DNA of 64,000 nt from Oreocharis arfaki (lineage: Eukaryota > Chordata > Aves > Passeriformes > Paramythiidae), in assembly GCA_013398015.1 (NCBI GenBank), contig VZRR01005769.1:860900-924899 (forward strand). Reading direction: 5' to 3'. Positions 36,101 to 49,458 of the stretch are shown piece after piece (the first letter of the stretch is position 1; the number at the start of each line of letters is the position of its first letter). The position numbers were made by a program, and so were the translations under genes. Below the pieces are notes generated by a model. It worked only from the letters and a program-made list of their open reading frames with translations, had not been told where the DNA came from and did not search any database.

Positions 36101-39100
36101 CTTCTCTGAAAGGTCAGGCACTGCTTAGCTGGTGACACACACATACACACAAATTTGCTTAATTTTCATCTGGTGGCTTAGATTGAGCAAAGAGCTGTGA
36201 AGTGACAAATCAGCCTTAGCACCTTAGCCCCACTGCAAGGAGGTTCCCTGTGTTACCAGGGGACTCTGTCGCCGCAGCTGCCTTTGGCCCTGCTCAGAGT
36301 GTGGCCCATGGATTGCAAGCCCAAGGCAAGGAAATGGTTTTTAGCTGCAGCTGCAGCACAGCAGTGCTTCAGTCTGAGGTGGCTGCTCTTAGGGAGTCGG
36401 CAGGGACAGTCTGTCCATGTGGGGTGATGAGTCCCTTTTACTTTCTGCCCAGCAGTGGAGAACACGTGATGCTCACATCCATCTCCTCTGTGACTGGTCC
36501 AGTTCCAGCCTTTGACAGGCCAGGACCAAGGGGCGCCTCCTTGACCTTCCTGAGAGCAAAACATTACCGCTTCCTTCCTATCAAGGTTTAAATTGCAGCT
36601 TCAAAATTTGATTCATAAAGTGAGCATTGAAGCCCTTCTTATATAATCCAGGGGGACCTTGGTCATGTTGTAGCCCTTTACTTCTGACCTGTTAAATAGC
36701 TGAGAAGTTTCTTGGGTTTTTTTTGTTTGGTTCCTTTCTTTTTAGTTGTTTTCCTCATACCACTTAAGAAAGTGTTAAGAACAACTATAGTTAAAACACA
36801 CTTTCTGGAAATACTGTTGCTGGTAGTGTGAGAAGATGGTTTTGATAGATGCAAAAACTAATGTCCATGTTTTTAATTAGTGCAAAAACTATTTTCCACC
36901 TCTTGGTATTAAAAAAACTATTAGTAGCTTGCCTAAGAGCAAGATATGTAAGGGCCAAATTTTGACCCGTTTTTTTGATTATTTATTTTTCCTGTTGATT
37001 TTCATTCTTCTCTCAACTTCTTAATGGTAGTGATATATTAATTCATTGCCAGATGCCATTTGGAAAGATAAAATAGGATAATGCTGATGAGGTAAAATGC
37101 TTCAAAGAGAGACATTATTTTAATATTTGTGGTTTTGATCTGAATCTAGGATTGTGTCTCTTTGGATTCCTCTTTTATCTATTCATTGCATGGCTGCCCT
37201 CTCCGCTTCATTAAGACATTCTTAAATTTGTATAAAGTAACCAGAATCAGGCATTAAGTATCATCTAATAAAGGTGTCCTAAAAGTTGGACGCTTCATGT
37301 TCTTGCCCATAAGTCTAACACTGCCAATTTTCTCTGAACTCTATAACTGAAAGATATTACTTAGTTTAAAACAAATAGAAAATCATAACATAAGCCATGC
37401 TTCTGTGACTGAAAGACATGGAAGAGATTTTTGTGCTTTTATGATATAAAAATATTCTGATTTATTAGATCTTCTTGCCCTTTAACTTCAGATGTATCTT
37501 GAATGTCAAGCTTGATTTTTTTATGTTTTAGTCATGTGCATTCATTTAGTGAACTCAAATAATTTTCCTGCCTTTCTGCTTAAATTATGCCTTTTTAAAA
37601 GGTGTCCTTTCGACAAATAGTCTCTGTTAACAAGAACCAACATTTTACAGAAGACTAGTTCGATTTTTTTCATATATTTGATTGCCATACTCCTGACTTC
37701 TTTTAAGTTGGATTTTTATAATGTTTTTTTTTCAAAAGTGAGGATGCTGATAGAGACGATACTGAGCTTGTTTTTTTGTAATGTTCTTATGATTAGTTGA
37801 TGGAATACAGGTTGAAATCAATTGTTCCTACAGCAGGTTTTGAGCTCTAGTGTTTTTACCCAGTGGCTAGATCTGTTGCAGATACTCTGTTCTACATTTC
37901 AGAGCAAAAAAAATCATCATTCCCCTCTGTGAAGGATTAATGAGAGTGAGTGAGCTTTCAAATACCAAGCTTGTGGTTTTGACACAAGATGCAAAATGGC
38001 TATGGGATATAAAATTAAGAGTAAGCTGGAAAAGAATGTTTTAATTAGCCTGAGATGTTATTCTGATTTCATTTTACTTTGCTGAAAATAAGTAGCAGTG
38101 ATGGGTGGGACTGTGCAGACAGTAGCAAGAGTCAAGTGATCCGAAGCCCTCTTTGAAGAAGGATCCTGGGGTGATGCATGCCTGCTCAACCCCTCCTCAG
38201 ACCTGGCTTTGCTGGCTGGACCACTGAAGTCGTATGTTTATATTAACACTAGATGAAAAATCAGAATAGTAGAAAAGTTTGGATTGAGAATCACCACGTA
38301 AATGAGAAAAGCCTGAAAGTAGGGCAAGAAAAATTTGGTTTTATAGGGCAGATAAAGGAAATCTTTATTTCTAAACTGAGTTGTATTTTGTCTGTTATTT
38401 CTGATTATGGAAATATTAGTTCCTTGCTTTGTGACCTAGTCCTACCCCATGAGCTGGATCTTTCACAAGACAGTATCTTCTGCAATGCATATGGGTTGCT
38501 TTTTGAGCCAATATTGGCATGAGGTTCACATGGTTACTCCATTTTTCTGAAAACATCAATCCCTGGCTTTGCAATGCAAATAGTAGTTTACTATTGTCAT
38601 CAAGAACAACCGAAATATAAGACTGTGTTTGAATTCAATCCCACAAATACAATGGTTATTTGACAGCTGCTTCTGTATTTTTCTGATGGTTGTAATTTAC
38701 AAGTTAGATTAAATATCAGTATTTTCAACATATTTCAAAAATAATCTATAATAGCTCTTAAGGAAAGCAGTGACAAATCCTGGCATTAGAACCACTGGCA
38801 GTACATCCATGCTTTTGCTGTACAGTGTGTTACACCTCTTAGAAACACTCAGTTCTGCCCAAGGACAGTGCAGCAAAGAATTAAAATTCAAGCACTAGAG
38901 GCAGTGTCTTTCTTTCCTCCTGAATAAATGAAGGAAAACAGAAAAGATGGAAAAATACAGAAAACAAAACAATGAATGATTTTGCCAGGATTCATACCAA
39001 ATACAGCCATGCTTTGTCAATTCAGGTTTAACTAATTGTTCCCTGTTTGAAAATCACAAAGTATATAAAAATATATGGTACAATATTCAAGTTAGACCAG

Positions 39101-41168
39101 CCATTAGTATTGGCTCCGGTGGGACTGCAGACTGTGACTCAGGCTGGAAGTGGGCACAGACTCTGTGGATTAGACATGCAAATGCATATGGGGAACTTGT
39201 TATATATGGGCGTTATCTTGCCTTACACACTAAGGAAAACACAGGCTTGCTAGTTTTTAGAGTTTGCAACATTTATTTGCCAAATAAATGCGGTTTGCTA
39301 AAGAATTTTCCAGTAAAAGATGGGAGAAACACTTTGCAATAAGTGCAAGGCACAAGGAAGCCTGTGAGTACCTATGACCAAGGCAGAGCAAAGAGATCGA
39401 TAGGTACAGTACTCTGCAAGGAAAGCAGAGTCAGCTGAAAAGCGACGTGACACCAGGGCTAAAGCACTTCTCCCCACCAACATGTGGGGATGCCAGAGGA
39501 GGGATGAGCACGGAGAGCCCCTGGGGCAGCTGTGCAAAAGGGAGATGAAAGCCACCTCCCTGCACCTCTGCTGTGGGGAAGGGGTGGGGAAAGCATCCCA
39601 AAGATGAAGGTAGGATTGCCGGAGAGGGGCAGGAGCGGCAAAGCTGGCAGAGCTGGCCCTGAGGGCCCCCGTGCCTTGCCCATGCCCTGCAGCTGGGGTG
39701 CCACAAGTTTGGCACGGAGCCATGTGCTCCCCTCTGTGAGAGCACGTCTGTCTCCTGAGAGGCATGACCAAGACTCGACTGTCCTGAGGCAGTGGCATTT
39801 TCCTTGAAAAACACATCCTTATTTCTTTACAAATTCATTATACCAAGGGACTCATGTTCAGACTGAAGGACACACTTATTATTGTCCTGCGGTTTTCAAT
39901 TAATAAGTTCACAGCTAACAGTTTTTAAGTACAGTGAATCATGCAAATTTCCATATCACAGCAGCTAATTTATTTGTTTGTTGGGGAATAGCAGGTGCCA
40001 CATGAATCTGTTTTGAAATGAATTCCAAGAAAGGCAGATGACTGTGGTCCGAGCCGCGGGAGGAGGGAGCCGGAGGGACCAGCGGGATAATGTAACGAGG
40101 GCTCTGTGCAGTGCAGGGTGTCTAATGCGGGGTATGAACGTGAAATGAGCAGCAGCACAGATCTAATATCCAGAGGACTGATCCTGAAGTGCAGCCCTCA
40201 CTAGCAGGGGGATTTCTGGCCAGAACTAACATGACTGCATCTCCAGGTTGGAATGATAAAATCCAGGTGCTTTCTGTATATGATTGCCAATTACTTCATT
40301 CTGCCTTCCATGTACAGTTCCAGCTTTTGTTCCCCAGGCAGTTTTCACTGCTGGTTGCAAACACAAGGATCATTAAGTTACAAGCTGAATTTATTTACCG
40401 TTTGCAGCTAGACCTGAGAATAGTTGTCTGTTATACCAGATTTTAATTTCAAGTCTGTCTTATGGGTATATAAGATGTGTTCTTACCTGTTCTTGCAATT
40501 TCACACAATTATGCTTTGGACTGAGTTCTGCCTATAAAGAGCCATAACACAGCTCAGAAGAAGATTCAGGCAAGAAAAGCATTGCTGTGCCAGAGGTTTG
40601 CAGGACACAGGAATGTTGTGGCTTGTGGCATTGCTGCTGTAGAGCTCAGACACGGGCACAGCACCCAGAGAGTTCTGAAGAAAATGCATCAGACTGTGGC
40701 CATGTCTAGCTGTTTGCTGAACTCCAGTGGTGCAAAGGCCCTGTCCTGTGTGGATGCAGCTCACTCAGTGTTCGTACAGATAACCTGCAGATCACTTCAT
40801 ACTGAAGTTGCCACTGTATTTTTTGAACTGGTCTATGTGAAGAAGGAAATCCAGCAGGTGTTTTCATGACCTTTAATAATCAGCACCTTAGGCAACGAGC
40901 TGGGCTCTAGATTCACCTCACTGAATTTTAGGCACCTGAGGCTTTTAAGTGGGCTGTCTTCAGATGTATCATTGGTGAAGGGAACTTCAGAGGTTATCTG
41001 TCATGTCAGAGCTTGATTTCTGATTTAGTTATAGAGGCGGGCTAGGAATCCTGATCTTCAAACAGTGAGATGATATCAAAAGCAAGAGGGGGTTGGTTCT
41101 GCACTAGCAGCACCCTTCTCACAAGTGGAAGGTCACTGACTCACCTTTCTAAGCCTTCTTCCAAGTAA
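33177..41168. other. Non-coding stretch with a GC-richer patch
   Basis: About 8 kb with no supported gene. Minus-strand open frames at 33298-33807 (169 codons) and 39298-39816 (172 codons) are among the longest in the window but have no recognisable domain and lie in locally GC-richer DNA. A 7-bp hairpin (GGCACCA / TGGTGCC with a 4-base loop) is at 34227-34244. GC content and CpG rise at about 39440-39800 and again at 40046-40140. Confidence 0.5.
40046..40140. promoter_or_regulatory. Small CpG cluster
   Basis: A short run with several CG dinucleotides (CCGAGCCGCGG, GCCGGAGG, AGCGGG, AACGAGG, TGCGGGG) stands out against the CpG-poor surroundings. At under 100 bp it is too small for a standard CpG island, and it may be a decayed one. 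No promoter elements are identified. Confidence 0.35.
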
Positions 41169-41236
41169 TTTTTTTTTTTTTTTTTTTTTTTTNNNNNNNN
41201 NNNNNNNNNNNNNNNNNTTTTTTTTTTTTTTTTTTT
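41169..41236. other. Assembly gap of 25 N inside poly-T
   Basis: 24 T are followed by 25 N (41193-41217) and then 19 T. The fixed-size gap with homopolymer on both sides shows that reads failed inside a T-rich tract, and the true length is unknown. The sequence hidden here could be a longer homopolymer or a structured insert. Confidence 0.97.
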
Positions 41237-44200
41237 AAATCAGGCTGAGCTATGGGCTAAACGAGTCTGCAAGATGTGCATTTTGGCTGCTTTGTAGGAT
41301 GGAACCAGTCTTCCTTACTGTAGTCATCTGTGCAAGTGATAGCCCCTAAATGCTTACACAATGAGGCTGTATTATAAATTATAATTTAAGTGTAAAAGCG
41401 ACAGGAGGCCTAAGCAGTCTATCCAAGGGACAGATTGAGTGATGTTCTTGATGTTTGAAATGAGATGAAAGAGTCAGTGATACAGAGAAGCCCATTTGAG
41501 ATTATGGCAGCAGAAGAGGAAATGGTTCCTGCAACACGAGAGATGAAAGTGGAAGATGGAAACACTTATGTAGCTGTGAGAGAAAAATTTGTCTGGTTGT
41601 GACTGAAAAAGAAAAGATGCTGAAAAGAAATAACGTCGTGAAAGTGGCGAGGGGGAAATTATGACGAACATTTTTTAACGGAGAAATAAACCACTGATCA
41701 GAAATAGGCAAGAATTTGACCAGATTGTGTTAGTACGAAAAAATTTCCTGATGCATCTCTTCATGCAGGATGGATATTCACATTAAGTGCTGAGATTTAA
41801 TTAAAAACATATTAAACAGAGTAACTCCTCTGACTGTCTTACATGTGTAATTTTTTTCATGTTTTTCATGTTGTTTAACCATCCAGAATGGGGAAACTGC
41901 ATAGTTCCTGCAATTCAAGAAACCTGACTTGAATTTGGTGGTTCCTTTTACAACCCATAAAACTCATATGGATAATAAAGAGGATTTCTGACCTTCCACA
42001 TTAAGATCAGTCTGACTGCTTCCCCCATATTCAGCCCATCTGTCTTCGTCTGGATCTGTACTTCTCTTCAGCAGTGGAAAAAGCCCCTAACAAGAATGGG
42101 TAAAAAAAAAGAAACTATTTAAACTGCAGAAGATGTGAAAGTACTAAAATAGTGTCTTAAGATGTGATTTACATTTTTCTGTTCGATGGCATGAAACTCA
42201 GATGTTTTCACTCAGTGAAGATAGAGTCAGGACATCATAGCAGACAGAATCTAGAATATCCTAAAAGTTAACATCAAAATGATGGGGGTTTTTCCACATT
42301 GAGAGCAGCCACTGATTCACAGTGACAGAGTTGTTGTAGCATCACTTGCATCAGGAAAATTTGTTCCTTTGAAACAGAAAAGGAACCATATTTTTTCTAA
42401 CACAATTTAGCATGTTTTAAATAAGAAATAAATAAGCAACAAAGATGTTTATTGTGACTTATGTGACCCCTATGTACTACACTGAGTTCAAATTCTAGCC
42501 ACGAACACATTTAATATGTAGAGAGTTCAGTTTGTAACAAAAGCCTTCAGAAACAAAATTTCTGGAAGAAAACAAATCCTCTAAGTTACAAAGCTCAGGT
42601 AGACCCACCAAAGTCAGTGGAGATATCTTCTTAGTCAAGGTGGACTTTAAATCTTGGTCTGGCAATAAACAAAAATTACACACTGAAGAGCTACTTAAAT
42701 ACCAACCAGCTCTCGGGGGAAAAGAGAGCATGAAAAAGAGAATCAGAAAGAGAGAAGGGGAATGAAACAACCAGAAGGGAGGAAAGGAAAAAAAAAACCC
42801 CAGACATAGACTGGAATTGATCTAGAGGATAAATAAAGGTAAAGGGCATGTTTAATTCAGGGGAGAAGAAAATGTCAGAAAAAGAGACAGGGGGAGAGTG
42901 ACAGGGAGAAATAATTGTGGAAAAAAACAATAATAGAAAAGTGAAGGCTTAAAATAAGAGCGAATGATGGGAATGCTGGAGAGGTAGAGAGAAACAATGC
43001 TAAGAGGGAAAGAGAAGAAAGACTGGCATGAGCCCTCGGTGGCACTGTGAGGAGAGAGGCTTGAAAGAAGCCTCAGCTAAACAATAGAGGGATGCCAGAC
43101 AGAGGCACAAGGGGGGCAGCACAGATTAAATGAGAACCAAATGTAACCGTAACAAAGGCTCTGAGATGTAGGCAATGAAAGCATGTTAAGAGGGAAATGT
43201 TTTGTGTGCGTGTGTGTGCATGTGTGTTTTCACATACTGGAAAAGATTCTCCCTCTCCCCACGCCTCCTCCACCACCCAGCAACCTAAAATACCTCAGTC
43301 TCAGAAACAAAAGCCAGGACCACTCTATGTCATTCTGGACTTCAATTACTATTTGTGGTGTTTTTTTCTACCTTCTCTTTCTCACTTTTCAAACAAGCAC
43401 CTCTGTAGCTGCTGCCCCTCCTTCAAATCCATTTTAAAAATTCCCTCTTGCTGTGATGGCTGCAAAAGATGTGACAATTGGCAGGCTGCTGCTGTGCTGA
43501 AACTAGTGTTTGTCATGCTGACCAGTTTTCTAGCTGTTTCCTTGTAATTTCTAGATAGTTCTCTGTACCTGCTAATTGTCTTTTCCAGTGGAAAGGAAGC
43601 ATTTTAGGATGGAGCTGTCTCTGTGCTTGTGCAGCAGCCAGTGAAGAGGAATATTAGCAAAGATTCTCCCATGATTGCCATAGGTCACTTTTGAAAATTT
43701 CTGCCTGTGTCTGAGGGATTCAAAATTGGCCTTTCCTTGATTGAAAGGAGGTATTTAGCTGTAAGACTGCATAACTGTTTACACATACTGCACCAGAGCT
43801 CACTGAAAAGGCTCCAGGCCTGAAGGGAGGTTATGGCAGCGCCTACTCAGACTGACGGTTGTAGCTCCACTTAACCTGTATAGCAGGGGTGGCCAAGGCT
43901 CTGTGGCACAGGCTCGTCATGCCAAAGTTTCAGGCTCCCCACTCATAACCCGTTGTGACAGGGGAGTGTGCACAGATCCTCAAGTTAAATTTATGTTGTC
44001 CCGGTCAGCCACAGATCACAGCTTGAGCCAAGAGAGCGTGGGGAAGAGAAGCCAAAATGCTCAGGTTTGTTCTGTGCCTGGAGAAGCAGTAAGTCCTGCT
44101 CCCTTTGCACCCATGCTCTTGTGAAGTGTGTGGAGTGGAGAAGGTTCCTCTGGATGTGCACCAGCTTTGCCTGCAGGAAGGTAGATTCAACACCCTGATG

Positions 44201-45188
44201 TCCTCTGAGACCCAGCTGGCTGCCAGCTGTCCCACAGCACCACCCTGCTCTGCCCTGACAAGCATTCTGTTACCAGCTCAGGGTCTGCAGCTACGTCTCT
44301 CTATCAGCCATCTCCTTCCCTGGGACCTGCACAGCAGATACACCATGACCATGGGAAGCAATGTGTCTGTACTGTGCAGCCATCTGATGGGAAAGGCAGC
44401 TGCTGGTCCAGCTGGGGAATGAGTCCCTGGAGGGACCTCCTCTGAGCCCCAGTCTCAGCAGTAACTCAGCACATCCTCCCCGTGGGTTTATGAACCCAGT
44501 TGTTAGCCAGGTTTCTGCAAAACAGCATGGCAGTACTACCTGTGCTTCCTTCTGCTCAGACAGGTGGTAAGAAAAAGCTCCTGAATCTACATGCAGCAGT
44601 TTGGGATATTTGAAGATGTCCCTTAAATATTGACTGTTGCTGATGCCTTGTGTAGAATTTTCTTTTTTCAAAAAAGAACTACAACAAGAATTGAACAGAT
44701 CACTTGGGGCAAGAAAAGAAGTATGGAGCAGGAACAAAAATACAGTTATTTACAGTGTAACTGAGCAGTTTTTTACCCAGAGAGTGATAGAAGCAACAAA
44801 ATAAGGAATAGTTGTTAACTTGTTGGAACAGCTTCTTGGTTCTGGGTTAGATTTTTATTTAAATATTCGTTTGTACCATAACCAGGGAAAAGAAACTCTT
44901 GAACTACTAAGTGCAACATATTGGGCAAAGAGGGGAGCTTCTGTGAATACCATACAGTGCTTCAAGAAGATAGTGCCTCTCAAGGAACTTTTAAGGTACC
45001 ATTCAACGCAGGCTCAGGTTGCTAAGTTTGGATCAGAACCTGCAAAGAATTCTAAACTCCCCTGAATCTATTTGTGGCTACATTACTGGGAGATTGCAAG
45101 GATGAAGTTATGCAAGTGGATCTGAATTTCCCAAAGGTCTGAGCCGTATTTCCATGCCAAGAAATTCACATTATTGGGTTTTTAAACA
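41237..45188. other. Non-coding stretch, purine-rich in the middle
   Basis: About 4 kb without a supported gene. Roughly 42715-43080 is strongly purine-biased on the + strand (many GGGAGA, AAAGAG and GAAAGG words). A TG/CG dinucleotide run is at 43201-43230. The open frame at 44291-44737 (-, 148 codons) overlaps others on + and has no recognised motif. Confidence 0.55.
43201..43230. repeat. Imperfect (TG)n microsatellite
   Basis: An interrupted TG run with CG and CA interruptions, about 30 bp. Confidence 0.85.
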
Positions 45189-45220
45189 AATGATCATTAA
45201 TGATGATCTTAATGATCATT
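45189..45220. repeat. 12-bp perfect inverted repeat (hairpin)
   Basis: Arms AATGATCATTAA (45189-45200) and TTAATGATCATT (45209-45220) are exact reverse complements around the 8-base loop TGATGATC. Each arm contains the self-complementary word AATGATCATT, so the segment is a palindrome of palindromes rich in TGATCA and TTAAT. Confidence 0.9.
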
Positions 45221-48200
45221 GACATTGTTCCTGTAGAAGAGCCAGGGAAATGTCACACAGTGCAATTCTTGCTGCTAAGGGGTTAAACACTTTCTTGGCT
45301 AAGGCTGCTTGCTGACCTAGCTGAAAGAGAAAAAAAGCTACAGGTCAGTGAGTGAGATTGCCCTTCCTTTAGAGCTGCCCAGGAAGATTACAATAAGTGT
45401 GTAGAGACTAAGCTAGGAATTAGAGACTAGGGAGTGCTGATTTCAGTTCTTTCATGTGCAGCCTTTGGGCTGAAATCCAAGGAGCTGTATTGGCATAAAC
45501 TATTCCAGTAACAGAGGATATATTGCTAGAGCCCACCTAGCCTGGGGGCTTGGGCATCACTGTGCCTCAGACTGCTGACACTTGGACAGGGAACTGACAG
45601 AAGAAAAGATGGATTGGTCTGATCAGTTAAGTAGAGTCATGACTAAATCATTACCTAGGGTAAAAGGGGATCTAGGTAAAAAGGCATTATTAATAATCTT
45701 TAGATTTCTCTTTCTGAGACTTTCTCATGTTCTTCGGGGAAGAGAGAAAAGGAGGTGGTGAAGAGAATATTGGACATTAGTGCTGCATTTCAGTTAATGC
45801 ATAGGATAGGAGGTTGTGTAAAAAAGATCACATCTGGAAAATGCAAGACTTGATCTAACTCTAGGCCCTGGTTTGGAGCCTTGGAAATGAGCAACAGAGA
45901 CGGACCTCAATCTGCTATTTCTCTGGGTGGGTAGAAGCAAAATAAAGACAGCTTGGTTGCTGTCAGCAGTAGAGATTAGAACTGATATAATTAGAGCCAT
46001 ATAATTTACCAACAGCAATATCTCCTCCTTAGCATTCTGAATGTCTGGCGATGCTGGGCAGCCTGTATCAGCCACATTTGTAACTGAGAGCCAGCTTTTT
46101 CCTTTAAAAAGGTTTTAATAACCTGTTTGTTTGAGCTTGCAAGCACCCAGCACCCTGTGTCAGCTGGCTGGCACCTGTTCTCACAAAAGTAATGGAAGTA
46201 GTATATTACACTTTGGAACAGCAATTGGCTCTTGACAATGTGACCATGAACAGCATCACATTCAGCTACAGCTGTACTTCAGCTTTTGATATTAAATAGA
46301 GGTAAATTCCAACAGTGAATTCATCAGCAGAGATTTGGATGGGAGGAGAGACAAATGGCTGTGCACTGGTTCAGAACTCAAGTCACAGATGTAGATCACT
46401 AAGGTAGAGGCCTGGAAATGTCTCTACATGAATTCTACAAGGATCTAAATGGTGAATCTGAAAGCAATTCCTTAGAGTTTTCCCAGATGAAGCAGAAGGC
46501 AGGGTGCAAAACGCTAAGTAGAAATCTAATGGGAAATCTTTCTGGAGAAAACCACCTGGAGGCAGATTGATTTCAAATGTGGCCTTGAAAATCACTCTGA
46601 AACCATAGTGGACTGCCTTTAATGCACTGAGACAAGGACCATATCCCTTCTGTGCTGACCTGTGCTCCAACGCAATTACCTCTCCAGCTGATTGTACAAT
46701 CCTCTTCCTCACAACTGGGAGCTATTTTCATAGACCTCATTGTTTTAGACAGTTTTAGAAATGATGGTCTATTTCTAATGCAAGAGAGCCTTAACAGTGG
46801 CTTCCCTGCTAATGGACTGTAATTACAGGATTGATCCCACATGCCTGGCAACATGAACCCTTCTGTGCTTTCCAAGGCAACAACACCATAAATCAATGGT
46901 CTGCTACAACAAGCTTCAGAGGATTCAGGGAGAACAAACCTTGGTATATACCTTGTAAGGCTTGCTGAATGGGGACAGCACACACCTGATTAGCATAGTA
47001 TCATTAAGGTATCTCCATGGTCATGTGAAGGATTGTCCTTGCACTGCACTTCATTTAACAGCTGGCAAGAAAGTGATCATTTTCAAAATGGGTCTTTACA
47101 CTTGAGAATGGCCCTATCTGTGTAAGGGGCAACAGCAGGAGCTGCAGAAGACATAGAGCAGATGTTGAACAAGATTCTTCCCTTGGGGAAGAATGATCTC
47201 TTTCTTACATGAAGATATAGCACTGGCATGTTATTGGATGGGAGCAAGGTTATCACAGCATGGACACTGACTTTTCAGTCTCTCATGGATAAAGTATCCG
47301 CAAATTTAAGTTAATAAAGAGTAACACTTGTCTGTGGAGTAATAAAGAGGATGTCTTTCCGTATATTCTTGAAAAAAGGATGGCTGCTTCATGCTTTTAT
47401 ATTTGAAAGTGAGATGTCTGTTATGACACCTTACCAAAACTGAGCTTACAAAATAGAATAGATCTGATTCTTCTCACCCTGTGTGTTTTGACAGGAACTG
47501 TTAAGCATGTTGAACAAGAGCCTTGGTCCTTGTCACAGCAATTTTTCAGCTATGCCTGCCCATATACCCCACTGATGAGAATTCTGACCCTGACAGGCAG
47601 ACTTGGCCTCCTGGCTTGACTTCAGACCTGCCTCATGACTACAGACTTGTCTGCCAATCTTGGCTCTAGGCTGAAGCCAGCTGCTGTCCCTGGACCTGCT
47701 CTGCTCATGTTGCTGGGATGCTAAGGGTCAGTGCTGGTGAGACCTGTGTCCTGCCCTCTTTGCTGCTGTCTCAACTCCTGCCTCACCTTTCCTTGCACAG
47801 CAGTGCAAGGAACGACCCTTTTGTCTGTATGATCAGTTGTCTGTGTCCAGCAAAGACACCTAGATCCTCTAACTCTAATTTCACAGGTAGTAATGACATT
47901 TCAGAACCAGACATGGTGGGGTCCCGAAGCAAACTTAAGTAGCGTACAAATATGTGTCTTTGACAGCCAGTCCCACTAAGGTGGACCCAATAACATCCAG
48001 TGTACCAAGAGTCTTCATGAAATTCAATTGTTCTGAATGTCCTAGAGGGTGATCTTTAATTTAACAACAGAAAAATGTTTACTTCCTATGAATCAAGAAT
48101 CTGCATATGTTGTCACATCAATCAAACTGGTGAGTAAAAGCAGTGGTTCAATTAAACTCTGAGGGCAGTGATCCAGTGATTTATCTGAACCTGTTGCTGC

Positions 48201-49452
48201 AACCAGAAGACATTGCTGATTATTAACAGTGAGAGCAATTTCATCAGGTTTTTCCTTTTTGTCCTCCTATATGGTCCACATACAACAATGAAGTGTTGCC
48301 TAAGGGGACAGAAAAATAACACCCCTGCCATCATTAACTGTACCCAGAAACTAAAAGGTTGGCTAAGACCTTTGTGTGACTTTGCACAACATGATGTCAA
48401 TTGGGTCCAGACAGAACAAGAACAAACAGATAGAAAAGAAGCCAGATGAAGAAGATGTGAGTCTGGGACTGAATCTTGGTGTTAATGTCCAGCTGGCCTC
48501 ATTATTAGCCAGATGGCAGGTTCAATATCAAGCCCCTGGAAGGGTCAACACAGCAAATTACAAGATCTGCCAACTGGACTTAGGAAAAGAGACCAAAAGG
48601 GGAAAAAATTAAATTTAAAAAAAATCCCATATCTCTCATGTCCATCTGCTGGGCAGAGGAACAGCCAGAAAAGGATTTCTCATAGTCTCGTGTACATGTG
48701 ATCCAGGGCTGGAGCAAAGTGCTAATTCCTCAGAGTACAGATTATCCCAAGATATCTGATCCTTGCACAATAAAAAACAATAACTTGTTTTGCAAACATG
48801 TTTAAGGCAATCTTTTTCTGCATCTATTGGATTAAATCTCTCTTATCTTCTAGCACTTGTTTCCACACTCCCATTTACCTGTTTGATTGCTTTTGTGAGG
48901 GCACATGAGCGATGGCAAAATAAGAACTGTAGAAATGTGGAAGATGGGCATCATTTTATACAAAGCATTTGGCACAGTCTCATCGATGTTAATGCCAGTC
49001 CAGATCACCCGGAGAAGTTCTGCAGTGACCTTCCCAAGATACGCCCTTGAATCAATTTGTTACCCATGCTGTGCATAGGAAAGCATGATACGTGTCCTTA
49101 AAATTAACCAAACGTTTTGGTAGATATCTACTCCTCTAGCCCTCCTCTAAAAAGGCTTCCTTTTTCAATCCGAATTTTGGTCTATTGTCTATTTTTCAAA
49201 GTAGAGTGGCCACATTTCAATGAAAAAAATCTGACAACATAACAGACATTTTCTGGGACTTCAGATAACTGGGCAAATTAGAAATATCTGGAAAAGACAC
49301 CACATTTTCCAATTCTCCTCCAATATTTTCCTTTAAGCAGAAGATCCCACAAATACCTGACTAGAAGAAAGGCTGCAATAACATCTAGGACTACGAAATC
49401 ATTGCAAACTTGCACTTAAACACTGCCTGATGTTTGTGGCCAAGTAAGAATT
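45221..49452. other. Non-coding stretch
   Basis: About 4.2 kb without a supported gene. Around 47590-47700 a loosely repeated CTTGACTTCAGACCTGCCT-like motif occurs, possibly a decayed LTR or minisatellite that I cannot classify. The open frames at 46383-46983 (-) are chance-like. Confidence 0.5.
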
Positions 49453-49458
49453 ATGGTC
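49453..49458. repeat. Left target-site duplication of solo LTR
   Basis: ATGGTC directly precedes the LTR's TG and is repeated exactly right after its CA at 49869-49874. Confidence 0.85.

Noticed and set aside
39298..39816. 172-codon minus-strand open frame
   Set aside because: Several overlapping frames on both strands are open here because of GC content; no recognised protein.
47917..47936. TGGTGGGGTCCCGAAGC as a possible retroviral primer-binding site after CAGACA
   Set aside because: Its complement does not fit the 3' end of a tRNA I can name, and no LTR is demonstrable upstream.
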